Part shown: piece after piece, positions 10,517-21,854 of the stretch | Numbering within the stretch: position 1 is the first letter of the stretch | How the letters are laid out: each line of letters starts with the position of its first letter | NCBI RefSeq assembly: GCF_048128805.1 | Contig: NC_136019.1 | Span: forward strand, 17,989,881-18,053,880 | DNA from: Centroberyx gerrardi | Lineage: Eukaryota; Chordata; Actinopteri; Beryciformes; Berycidae | Length of the DNA: 64,000 nucleotides | Direction of reading: 5' to 3' | The notes under the pieces: generated by a model | The model's input: only the letters and a program-made list of their open reading frames with translations | What the model was told of the DNA's origin: nothing | Database searches by the model: none | Position numbers and translations under genes: made by a program

Positions 10517-12818
10517 TCAGTAAAACAAGCTGTAGAAGTCAGCCGGTCCCTCTCCATCTTCATCCAGCTGGGCTTCCTCACAGTACGGTGGAGGGATAAA
10601 CTGTTGAGGGTCCTCGATTCCCAGGACGTTGTTGAAGAAACTGGAAGTGGAAAGACGAGACAGTGAGAAGAAATGAGGCATGAGGAACAATCCCGACAAT
10701 GACCAGAGGACACAAACTCTTTACAGTGCGATCAGGAAGGCAAGAGATGTGTACCAACTGGGGAATTTCCAATGTGAGAAAAGTGGATCATGAGAGTCTG
10801 AACTCAAGGTACACACATGCCTCCTATGAATTTTCCAAACAAAACATCAACGGTAAACGTCAGGTTTTGGTGTCAGTCCCCCAGAATCAAAGAGCAAGAG
10901 CTTCTTTCTAGATTCTCCATTTTGTACCGACGTTCAACAATCAAACAGGGAGAAATCCATCGTAGAAGAGGTAGAGACACCAATTTCTGCACCCACAGCA
11001 GCCTCAATAGACTAGAATGCAATGCAGCCACGAGATGTGTTGTATTTTGAGTTAGGGGCGCGACTCCTACTTATTTTCTATTGGAAAAACTCTTGCTCTG
11101 CCGTTCATGCCCGTTCTCTGGGGGTTGATGAAGGGCATTCTAGGAAATGTAGGAAATCATTAACTGAAGAAGAAGCACACGAGGCAGGTTGAGGGAAAGT
11201 GGGTACACCAAAAAAGTAAATTACAACACTTTATCACAAAATACCTCCTGGAATGTATCGAACATCACAGATTGATGATATCTAACAGTGTAAGAGTATC
11301 TGAGAGTGTCATTTTCCTTTAAAGGATCATGATGTAACATTCAGGGAAATTATTCATGTTCCATGGAATACAAATGATTTTGATGATGTTTCCATTTCTT
11401 CTTCACTTGCCTTACTCCCTATTTGATAAAAAAAAAAAAAAGCCCATAGCTTACTTCCCATTTATATCAGCAGTCATGTGAATATACTCACCTGGTCAAT
11501 ACCCATCCGGTTTTGTCAGTGTGGAACAGGGTGCTGATGGGGATGCATCCAAACTCCGTGACGGTGCTCATGTACTTGGCTGCAGAAACAGAAGTGGGTC
11601 ACATAGGCGCTGAGGTAGCACAACCAGCAAAGCAAGTTTTACGAGAGCCAAAAAAAAAAGAGGAAGACACAAGTATCACAAACAGCCAGGCAGGTTAAGC
11701 ACGAGCTACACCGCGTGACCGTCCAAATCGTCTGTCACGGGACGCCCCCCCCATGGAGAGATTTCAATTGCGACAGTTGCTTTGGCTCTAGTTTCCTCTT
11801 ACCCTTCCCCCTCCTCCTCATATCCAGCTCCCCCTGCCAGGTGTTGACCAGGAGTCCCTGTCCCGGTCCAGAGGAGCTGCCCAGGATGGACTGGCCCTGC
11901 AGAGAGGCGTCCTTTGGGACCTCCAACGGCTGGAATTCTGCGCTCAGATGCTTCTTGCTGCATGAGCGGTTCCTCTGGTTTATCTTGTACAAAACACCCT
12001 ATAGGAAGACAGACATTTTGTTGTACCTTTCCTAACCTGGGCGTATTTCATTGCTGTATGTGATCAGCGCTGGTGTCGTTACCTCTCTGAAGAGTACGAG
12101 TACATCAATTTGCAATGTCTTGTTCTCATAAGATACGATCTCTTGGAGGCGGATGCGCTTTCCCAGCGCGTCGTAGGTGTACTTGGCGTAGGCCGTCACC
12201 TTCTCGCTTTGGGTGAACTAGGAAACAGACAAAGAATTGGACCGAAATTCATCCATCGTGAGAGATTTACCTTTCATAAAGCATTGCAATGAACATTACC
12301 TTGGATGTGGTCAAATGCCTTCCAGACTTAGACTTAGACTTTAAATAACATCCAAGAAGTTATTTAGGGTTAAATGAAATCTTTCAGATGTATTTTCGGG
12401 GATTTGGCTTTACGCAGTAGCCTAATTACCTGTCTGGAGCGTTAAAGACTTACCACAACAAGGCCTCCTGTCAGAAGAGGTGGGGATCCTATAAAAATTA
12501 AAGAATTGTTTTAGTCTAAATGGAGGGTTTACATTACAATTGTGCTAAACTGGCAATTTAGCCACCCTGTAGTCCGCATAAATGCTATCATATAAACAAA
12601 ACACCACATTAATCATACATTCATAACATTCTTTATAGCTATCTAGTGCAATCAGAGCTACAGGCTGCCCAATAGCTGAGAACGGAGGCATCCCACAGAG
12701 GAAAAAGACGTATACTTCTTCCTTTAACATCTCTGTTGTTTTACTTACTGCATGGTTGAGGTCTCTGCGCCAGGCAGCCCGCAGTCAGGCACACAAACAG
12801 GACGATCAGGCCTCTCAT
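10517..12818 (-). CDS. epd: Ependymin, copy 1, complete, 6 exons
   Basis: Minus-strand exons, first to last: 12818-12749, 12488-12454, 12217-12083, 11998-11803, 11579-11492, 10640-10517 (stop TGA). The product is 215 aa, the usual ependymin length. Ependymins are secreted glycoproteins of fish brain extracellular and cerebrospinal fluid that bind calcium and form disulfide-linked dimers. A 16-18 residue signal peptide (MRGLIVLFVCLTAGCLA) is followed by the conserved cysteine of RPQPC, a basic CSKKH segment, FGCIPIS and PPPYCEE, giving the family's four-cysteine pattern. Other hallmarks are GVLYKIN, ILGSSSGPGQGLLVNTW and NNVLGIEDPQQF. Possible N-glycosylation sites are NKT in exon 3 and NRS in exon 4. 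The gene is paired head to tail with a second copy 2.8 kb away. The exact orthology (epd, epdl1 or another fish copy) is not settled here. Confidence 0.92.
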
Positions 12819-12887
12819 GCTTTTCCGATGGCACACACACTTGCTGCTGCACAGGTGGAAACAAACGCACTGTTGCTGGGAGAGCTC

Positions 12888-12905
12888 AGTCACTTCCTTA
12901 TAAAC
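12888..12905 (-). promoter_or_regulatory. epd: Ependymin copy 1 TATA block
   Basis: On the minus strand this reads GTTTATAAGGAAGTGACT, with the TATA core (TTTATAA, 12898-12904) 80 nt upstream of the ATG. The identical 18-nt block precedes ependymin copy 2 at the same distance, which supports both as true promoters of a shared ancestral gene. Confidence 0.7.
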
Positions 12906-13043
12906 CCTGTGCTGCTGAGACTCCACATCTATGTCCTTTTCCAGGTTTTCTTTGGTTCCACAGGAGCCTAGAAACTCTGGTCCCATCAGAGCAAAACAGG
13001 GACCCATGGTACAAGGGTTTTTGTTTTTACATAATAAGCTAAG

Positions 13044-13235
13044 AGGGGGTCCTGGTGGCTTAGTAGGCAAAAGTGTATACCATGGAACTGTGACATCCTG
13101 GGTTTGAATCCAGTGTGGGACCTTTGTTGCATGCCATCCCCTTCTTTTTCCTCCAATCCTTTCTCTCTCTCTCTCCACTGGGAACTACCAAATGAAGGTA
13201 GAAATGCCTCAAAAATAGCCTTTAAAAGACTAAAA
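13044..13235 (+). mobile_element. tRNA-derived SINE
   Basis: An RNA polymerase III A box, TGGCTTAGTAGG (13056-13067), and a B box, GGTTTGAATCC (13101-13111), are spaced as in a tRNA. They are followed by a pyrimidine-rich body ending about 13235. The element lies 140 bp upstream of the ependymin copy 1 TATA box. It does not fold as a complete functional tRNA by eye, so I call it a SINE rather than a tRNA gene. The region 13236-15603 beyond it shows AT-rich DNA and scattered repeat fragments (for example TTTAAAGGAGCAATAAG at 14301) but no gene. Confidence 0.7.
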
Positions 13236-15372
13236 CAAGATATTCTATATATATGTTTCATGATTGCCTTTTGGTGTGGTAGGTGAAAACATTATTCTAT
13301 TTCTATAAATGCCCCTGAATATTACCCAGAATTCACAGAAAAGTAAAAAGAACCTACATGGTTCTGCATGATTGACCAATTTGAGTAAAATTGGTCTGCA
13401 GTGATTAACTAAAGCTGATGTATTCTTCAGCAAAGAATGTTGTCTTCTTTAAGGAAGAAGTCTAGAAAAACCGGTACTGGCTTTTAGCGAACCGCATCAT
13501 TACTGACATTATTGTCATATGATTTTTTGGATACAGATCAGTAGATGCTATCTGGCTCACCTGACTACATGTGGATTTGTCAGTGCTACTGTATTCTTCC
13601 TGTTTTCCTCAGTCAACAATAGCACCAGTTGGTCCGACTGTTCAAATGCACTTGAATAGCAACTTTATACTTCTGCAAACTGCATACTGCTATGTCATCT
13701 AGGTCACTGCTTAAAGATTTAAAAGGTGACCTGACAGATGGAGGTACTGTCTCCTTTGGTGGCTACAGCAGCACAGGGAAAAGTTTGAGCCAACCCTAAT
13801 AATTTCTGTTCAAACACAAGCCCAACTAAAACCTGAAATTGATGATTTCCTATTCCCAGTATTGTTGAGGAATATTTCTGAACCAGAGTCTAACCCAAAC
13901 CTGGGTAATTAGGTAAGATTAGAGTTAGAGCTAGAGACTACTAGCTCTAAAGCAGATCATGGACATCACATTTATCACCAAGAGATATACAGCATAAACA
14001 TGGACCAGTGCAAATGGATCAATACATACTTTTATTAATGTATTTCAAAAGGCAGATTGCTGTTATAGCTAGATAATGAAACACTCATAAAAGGTAAAGA
14101 ATATCTGATGTAATCTAATGGGTTTGTGAGGCTGTATGTATATGTGCACTATACTCATTGTAGTCATTGTAGCGTCATAGTGTAAAAACGTAGTGTGTTC
14201 AAACCTCTGAGGAGTGGTGGTTGTATTTAAAGATCCAGCACCAAGATGAAATTGAAATGATTTAAAAAAAAATGTAAGATATAATTTCACTTGAGCATTT
14301 TAAAGGAGCAATAAGTGAGGTTTTCACTGTCCCATAGCACAAAATGACCAATATATCTGCAGAGGGTTGATGGGGTTTTTGAACAATACCAATGACTCAA
14401 TGATTACTTCGCTTGGTGCTTAAGATTTCTGCCTATCAAAACTCACTTTCCGGCCTGTACTCTGTTTTGAACAAAACTTGCCAGTGTATTCTTTCAGTCT
14501 TTTTCCTTGAATTTCAGTGTCAGTGGCATTCACACCATTGACAACATCATAGAACATTTTGAGATTGGGGGAGGGGGCTGCTCGGTGCAGCCCAAGCATC
14601 TGCTTATCTCCTTGAGCTGCGTCCAAGCTCCTCTTTCTGTGCGTTTGTCATCGTACTTATGTAGGTGTTCATGCTACTGGCAGCAGAGATCAGTTACCAT
14701 GGCATGACAGGCATCAGAACATTTAGCCTTTCCAAGGAATTTGCTCATACTGTGGCGTTCTATGGTGCCCCAGCTGTGCTTCTGAAGCTGTATTCAATTT
14801 GGCTTATTCTAACTACTAACTTCCACCTATTTTATTCAGCTATCTACACTATGCCATTGTGTCTTTATTCCAGTGATGCAGGACTGCTAGGCAAACTCTG
14901 TAGCACAATATAATACTTGTGCTCCAGATGACAGGTTACCATTATACACAGGAGGAAGGTCAAGTATGTTTTTAATTATATTGATTGACATATTTCACAT
15001 CAAAATTACATGCGGTCATAAATCAATAAATTGGGAGAAAGTGGCATGTGTGTATTCTTGGCCGAACAGTGACAGTTCCTATTGCTTTTGACAAAACTTT
15101 TGACAATATCATCCTATTGTCTCAACAGTAAGATATGATATTCTGTGCCATGCCATTCCAAACAACCGATTAAATATGAAGGCCTAGTGATGCATGAAAA
15201 AGCTATACAGTATGAAAAAGCTATAAAAAGTTATATTTTGGTTCTATTTTGCATTTGAGCCTAAATATCAAACAGTTCTTGTACATTTGATCAAAGAGGA
15301 GGTCAAACAATATTACTTTTTTTTTTAGTTGAAGCCACAAATATTTCCTATGAGTATAGGCTTGCTATGAAA

Positions 15373-15378
15373 TTTATT
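15373..15378 (-). terminator. Candidate ependymin copy 2 poly(A) signal
   Basis: AATAAA on the minus strand, about 226 nt after the stop codon. Confidence 0.35.
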
Positions 15379-15603
15379 GTATTTTGGACATGTGTAAATC
15401 CAGTCAAAGTTTGTCAGAGATGCATAGGATGACACATCTTTACAGCAGGGCTAAATCTAATGTATTTGACAAAAAAAAAGGCCATGATTTCTCAATAGCT
15501 GCCTTTTTGCAGTCCTCAAAGCAAAATCATTTTAACCCCAAGATGATTATTAGGAAATATTAAAAATAGTTGCGACAGTTGAGACGGCGGTTACAGGAGG
15601 CCC

Positions 15604-18600
15604 TCAGTGCTTGTTCAGGAACAAGCTGAGGAAGCTAGCTGGTTCCTCTCCGTCGCCAGCCTCCATTTCTGTCTGACAGAAGTCTGGAGGGACGAGCTGC
15701 TGGGGGTCCGATATCCCGATGACGTTGTTGAACAAGCTAATGAACAGGAGGACAAAGGGTGTGTTTATTAAGAAAGGAATTAAAGGGGCAATACGTATGT
15801 TTTTTACTACCTCAGAGCACAAAGTTTTACATGGTGATTTCTACCTCTTCACTTTTTTACATTCTATTGTGTGACAAAATGAATTCAAAATGCATTTATT
15901 TGGGATTTTTGGTGTAAAATCTAAGCAAAGTACTCTTTTCTATCAAAGGGGAGTGGACATAAAGGAAGTTTATGTGACAGTATAAAATTCCAATACCAGT
16001 AAAATCTACAGTAGTTTGCAAAAGTATTCACCCCCATTACTCACTTGGACTATATTGTCTCACTGGCAAAAACATTTGATAACATCTTCATTTTTCATCA
16101 TCTAATCTGACCTTTCTTGTTGGGAAGACTTACACTAGGTCCCTTCAATACATTCTAATGGGAATTTAGGGTGTAGGGGGTTCCCCCCTTGGAATGCTGG
16201 TACCCAGTATACAAATGCCTTTTGAACTAATTATGTAGCAGAATAAAATGTGCAAAAAGCAACTAAATGTAGAGTGATATGTATATGATATGATGTGTCT
16301 CGGCACCAATGCCATTGATAAAAAATACTTAAGTCCTTTTTACACTGTTGATCTGAATGTAGACTTACCTTGTCACCACCCATCCGAACTGGTCGGTGTG
16401 GTACACAGTGCTGACAGGAATGCATCCGAATTCAGTGACCGTGGTCATGTACTTTCCTGGAGGGACAGAAATGGGAAATAAATGAATAAAGTTTGCACTG
16501 GTTACCAGTGCAAGCCAGAGCTGATTTTAAGGTTCTTCTTTTAACTTATAAGGCTTTGCATGGACTTGCACCACCGTACTTATCTGAGCTAATTATACAA
16601 TATATACCGGCACGCCCTCTTCGCTCTCTCCATGCTGGTCTCCTGGTCATTCCCTCAGCTAACAAAAAATCAGTTGGCTTCAAAGCATTTGCCTACCGTG
16701 CCCCTTATCTGTGGAATGGACTTCCATTACTTGTTAAAGAAGCAAGCTCAGTTGAAATATTTAAATCAAGACTGAAAACCCACCTTTATTCGCTTCATTA
16801 CATCCTACCCTAGAATTACAACTTCAGTCGGGTCCATCACCTTTTTAAACATCCTTTTAATGTTGTTGATTTTACTGTGGTTGTTTTACTTTAATATTCA
16901 AACATCCTTTTAACATTGATGTTTTCAATGTGGTTGTTTTATTTTAACTATTTTATTTTCTTGCTGTATGTTTTGTCCTATGTATTTTTTTTAATTGTAA
17001 AGTGTATTGGGACCATGCTTCATGGTGATTCTGCACTTAAATAAAACTGATTGATTGATTGATAGATAGAGAGACAGAAATACAGTAAATACAACAGACA
17101 GACAGGTGGATGGATGGATGGATGGATGGATGGATAGATACAAAACAGAAAGACCATATCACTCCTCTCCTCTCTCTCCCTGTCAGTTCTAGAATCGACT
17201 TTTGTCCCCTTACGACACACTGCCTAATTGAGATCCCATATATTCACCCTATTGGCCTTTTGATCTTTTGCCTCTCTCATCCCTTTGGTATCCATTACGT
17301 TACATGACTTCTGAGTGTTAAAATTCAAATTTTTCAGTTACCTCTTGCTACCATGAATTTGCCTAGTGCAGCTTTAAGGCCTTATATAGTTGACTTGACT
17401 TGGTAGGGTAATGAAGAAGGCCAAAATGAAAAACTGCAGCCATTCCTTACGTTCTCACCTGAATTATTGGGCAGATCTCCCACCCAGGTGTTGACCAGGA
17501 GCCCCTGTCCAGGTCCGGACGAGCTGCCCAGGATGGCCTGGCCCAGCAGAGAGGCGTTCTTTGGGATCGCCATGGGTTCGAAGTCTGTGGTCAGAGGCCT
17601 TTTTTTGCATTTACGGTGTACATCATCAATCTCGTACATGACAGCCTGATGGATGAAATTCATGGGAGGAAAATGTTTAGCAGTCGTTCTGCTGGGGGGT
17701 GGAGTACTTTCTGAAGGCACTGTACACTTTGACTTGAAATTGAAACTCAATAATCAGGAGCAGAGGTGGAAAGTAAATAATTCCAACTGCTAGTTACTGT
17801 GATTGAGTTTCCCAGTATCTTTTTTTAAGCATTCATAAAAGCCTGTACTTTCACTTCTGCTTTTTAACCATTTATGTTGTAAGAATTGTGTGAGTTGTGA
17901 CTACAATGAGTCCTGTCAGTTACAATAAAACACAGTCTTTCTGGACTTTGCTTCCCATAAAAGTTACCAGCTTAGTTGAGATTTGTGATTATCAAGGAAC
18001 CACTCCCCAAACTATAATATCTCGTAAAAGAATCTGGGGACACATATAAGAAATCATTCATTAAAAAGTATGAACAAACAATAAGACTCACTCTGCACCT
18101 TTGAAACACTAAAACACTGCAAATTAGATTGTTTTATGGTATCTGGTGTTCCTCCTGCATGTACTATATTTATTGAATGTTCTTCTTTTGCTGTTTTTTA
18201 TTGATGGACGAGCCCATGTCAAAGGCAATCTGTCCGAGTGATGGACAGTTTTGTGAATCTAATCTTCAGTTTACATTCAAAAGTTGACAATTGAGTATTT
18301 TTTGAACTAGTAATTTTCTAGACAAGATTTAGATTTTCTACTTGAATATTAATAATATTTCAGTGCTCTTTCCACCTCTGATCAGGCACAACCGCACTCT
18401 GAAATGAACTATTTGGGCTATAATGTGCATTTCATTGCTTCGGTCACCTCTCTGTAGAGCAGAAGAGCATCATAGGTGAATGACTTGTTCTGGTACGTTC
18501 CCAGCTCCTGCAGGCGGATCCGCTGTCCCAACGCATCATACACATACTTGGCGTAGGCCCACAGCTTTTCATTCTGGGTGGACTGGGAAAAGAACAGTTT

Positions 18601-19068
18601 GATTTGAGTACTTCTGTCACTTTGTATCTACTACTGCGCTTACTGACGCTTAGTCATTATGCTTAGGCTGCTGTGCTGTGCTTAATTGCGCTCACATAAC
18701 ATCATAATTACTTTGACAGAAAAAAAATAAACACTCACCACAGTGAGGGCTCCGGTCAGAAGAGGAGGACTTGCTGTATGGAGAAGGAAGATGCGTTTTA
18801 ATTGTAAATTGTTAAAATGCAACAGCAAATCAGCAGTGAATAAGACCCATAGAGTGAGTTATAAACAATGGGAAATAATGTCACAGTTACCACATATTCT
18901 TGAATACTAAACAGAGATGAAATGAGAACAATGCAAAGTGACAAATCAATTCAAAATCCTATTCCTCAACACATCTATCCTCTCTCTGTTATTATACTTA
19001 CTGCATGGGTGGGGCGTCTGGGCCAGGCAGCCTAGTGCCAGTGAGCACATTAACACTAAAGCTCTCAT
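15604..19068 (-). CDS. Ependymin, copy 2, complete, 6 exons
   Basis: Minus-strand exons: 19068-19002, 18773-18739, 18582-18448, 17645-17459, 16456-16369, 15736-15604 (stop TGA), giving 214 aa. Exons 2, 3 and 5 have the same lengths as copy 1 (35, 135, 88 nt), and all phases match, so the two are tandem duplicates. A signal peptide (MRALVLMCSLALGCLA) precedes TPHPC. The four cysteines recur in TPHPC, KCKKR, FGCIPVS and PPDFC. Shared blocks include AYAKYVYDALG, QAILGSSSGPGQGLLVNTW and NNVIGISDPQQLVPP. Possible N-glycosylation sites are NKS, NAS and NNS, one more than copy 1 and at partly different positions. The role is presumably secreted, calcium-binding extracellular matrix glycoprotein; divergence suggests distinct expression or partners, which is inference. 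A LINE fragment sits antisense in intron 4. Confidence 0.9.
16486..17062 (+). mobile_element. L2/CR1-like LINE, 5'-truncated 3' end
   Basis: An open stretch at 16493-16813 encodes the C-terminal tail of a non-LTR reverse transcriptase: HWLPVQARADFKVLLLTYKA, then LHGLAPPYLSEL and YLWNGLPL, ending KSRLKTHLYSL. This is followed by about 230 nt of 3' UTR and a (TGAT)n tail at 17041-17062, with further GATA/GATG repeats to 17142. The element is in ependymin copy 2 intron 4, opposite to the gene. It lacks the catalytic part and is dead. Confidence 0.8.
17108..17142. repeat. (GATG)n microsatellite
   Basis: About eight GATG-like units immediately downstream of the LINE tail. Confidence 0.9.
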
Positions 19069-19136
19069 GATGCACGATTCCACGCTCCTGTTCGCAAACT
19101 GCAAACACAAATCCACTGTTGTGTGACAAGAGGCAA

Positions 19137-19154
19137 AGTCACTTCCTTATAAAC
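19137..19154 (-). promoter_or_regulatory. Ependymin copy 2 TATA block
   Basis: Identical 18-nt minus-strand block (GTTTATAAGGAAGTGACT) to copy 1. The TATA core is at 19147-19153, 79 nt upstream of the ATG. Confidence 0.7.
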
Positions 19155-19261
19155 ACTGACACAGAGGCTCCGGGGGAACGTCAGCTTCCGGGTTTTCTGT
19201 CTAACACCATCAGCCTTTTGAGATCCGACTCCTCATAGACCTATGTATTTTTCCATGGGCT

Positions 19262-19409
19262 GATTGAAAACCTGTTGTTGTCTTGTCTGTACTTTTGCAC
19301 TTTTTAATTGTAAATCTTTTACTGTATTTTTTATTACTCTGTAAAGCACTTTGAATTGCCGCAGTGTATGAAATGTGCTATACAAATAAAGCTGCCTTGC
19401 CTTGCCTTG
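19262..19409 (+). mobile_element. LINE 3' end fragment
   Basis: The text GTAAAGCACTTTGAATTGCC ... TGTGCTATACAAATAAAGCTG with a (CCTTG)n tail is the usual 3' end of L2-like fish LINEs. It carries no coding part. It lies about 110 bp upstream of the ependymin copy 2 TATA block. The region from 19410 to 20497 shows no gene. Confidence 0.65.
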
Positions 19410-20497
19410 TTATCTGGCTTACATCATGATAATAAATCAGGTGAAAAGGGGAGCTGTCCTATATATAGGCTAGAACAATGTTTCATGGAGAAGACTGTTG
19501 AACTCTAGGTAATGGAAAGGAAAACTGCACTTCTATAAATTTTACAGTCTCAAGACGTACTGACCTTAAACACATACTAACCTGAAATACAGTACCTTTT
19601 AATTTAAAAAAAAAGCATTATCGATATATAGATATGCAGTATCTTTTAATTCACCAGGTTTATAAAAGTTGGTCCAAACCCACATGCAAGTGCACTGTGT
19701 GGACTTGAGGCTCTGGTACAGTGGGTCAGAGGTAAAGAATGTTGTTTGTATTCACAAAGGAAGGAGGCTAACAAAACCAGTACTGGATTGCGGTGGAATG
19801 GGGTTCATCACGTGTGCTAATTACTCCATCAGTGACATCACTGCCATAAGATCTGTAGGTGAGTGACTGCAGTCACCTGACTGGAGCACCTGAATGTTAC
19901 ATGAATCCTCCTGCTTCATAGCACACTACTACTACTACTCTTTCTCTTGCAAACTCATTATAACCTTAAGGAAAGAAGGTGCTTCATTCCCTTAATTCAA
20001 CATATTAAATTTACAATTACTACTGATTGTCCTCCACTCTGAAAAATACACAATACACCAAGATTTTGGGATATTAGTATCAGTCTATTGTATACAGATT
20101 ACTGCTCTTGGGGCAGGAATACATAGAAATATACAACAAGCTGATACTACAGTAGCAGGATTTATGCATACAGTACACTATCCCTGCCCCAAGAACAGCA
20201 TAACTGTATACAACACTTCTGAGTAAGTAAAACTCATATGAGCACTAGGGACACACGGATAGTTTCGGTGTCTATGTTCTTTCATTCATGCAAGTTGACC
20301 AATGGGACAGTCTACCAAAATGGTGTATTCAATTAAAAACTGTCACACTATCAATGACTTGACAATGTAGAAGGGAGAGAATCACATGTACTAATAGCCA
20401 TCATCAGTGACACCTTTATTATATGACCACAGTCACCTGACTAGAGTAGCCTACCTGAACTTACAAGTAAATACTATCATGACTGCTCTGAATCATA

Positions 20498-21298
20498 TGT
20501 AACCGGTAGAGTTACTAGTGTGGGTGGTGTTGGCAGACACACCCACTCCCTCAGACTTCCACAATAGGTTGCTGGGAGATCTATGGTTGATAGGAGACAC
20601 AGCAAATGTTTGTGGCCACTGAGGTAACCTCCACATTAGTTCATCCCACTTAGTGTACAGCATGTGGATGTGCTCTCAACAGAGCAACTAACAAACTTTT
20701 TGTATTTTGTAGGATGTCTGCCACTGCTGCTTTGCCTTGTTCTATTTTGATTTTGTTTTTTATCAATTGTGTTAGTGTATATCCACCTCTGTAAAGCGTG
20801 GCGATCACCAACATTTTGGAGCGATCCCGCGGCTCTGATTCAGTAACTGTAACAGTTGTAATTGTTGGCGCCTCTAGAGTGGTTGCGGCCGTACTTGCTC
20901 TGGGGTGGTGCGCAGTATAGCGGCTCCTTATTGCATGCTTTCCTGTAGTGATAGTATTAATTGATCACTTTTTCCTTTGCAGTGTATGTGTGGTGTTTCC
21001 AACATGAGTGGTGTTAGCCAGAGTGCCCATTAATGCCAGTGAAATCCCCCCCCCCCCCCCCACTGCAGTCGGCCTGCAGCCCTCCATTGGCTCAACTGAA
21101 TTGTAAATTGTTTGGTAACTGTGAACGTTATTTTACGCTTAACTGCAAGAGAACTAGGATATTAACTTATGTGTTAACTACTTTTAATTGTGATGGATAG
21201 GTGAAAATAAATTCTACGTCTTATTGTGAAACTCATGTCTCTGTCTCAATTCTGCAGAATTAACCTGTGTATGTGGAAACCCTCTTTTGTTGGTTACA
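20498..21298. mobile_element. Possible solo or degraded LTR
   Basis: About 801 bp bounded by TGTAACC and GGTTACA, a TG...CA pair of 7-bp inverted termini as in LTRs, with AATAAA near the right end (about 21208) and a poly-C tract at about 21047-21060. No flanking target duplication is visible, so the call is weak. The remaining 21299-21854 shows no gene. Confidence 0.3.
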
Positions 21299-21854
21299 AG
21301 TTCAACCAGCTAGTCCTTTGGGTGAAAGTCCCAAGGTGGCGTAGTCAACCTATCTGGCCTATAGCTAAGATTTAGTTGAGCCGTTCCCACGGCCCGGTCA
21401 CACATACAATGGTGTCTATGGTTCATTGCAGACACTCTCACTTCCTCAATCACACCCCTATTATGAAAGAAGGTTATCCATTCCCTTAGTCTGTTAGAAT
21501 TTACAATTCATTATCAATGTTGGCACGTCCACAAGGTCATTTTCTACATGCAGGAAACAATATCAGTTAATTGGACTAAAAATAGTAAAATAGGAGAGAA
21601 GTGATTTTGGGACGAAGCAGTATAGCTAACAGATGGGTGTAGATGGGAGAACTGAGAGTAGGACGAATCTCCACAGTGCTGATGATGAAAACTGCTCTTA
21701 AAAGGAGCAGCTATACACTCCACATTATTGTTGTGTCAGGTGTTGCATACTGGTCCCTCAGCAGACCATGAAAAATAATCTGGCAAGGTCCTTCCTTTCA
21801 GTCATTTTCGGTAATTTGCCACGTAATTAAATTTTCATTCTCAGTCATTATTAA

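Noticed and set aside
13044-13120. Possible tRNA gene
   Set aside because: A and B boxes are present, but the arms do not form a complete cloverleaf and a SINE body follows.
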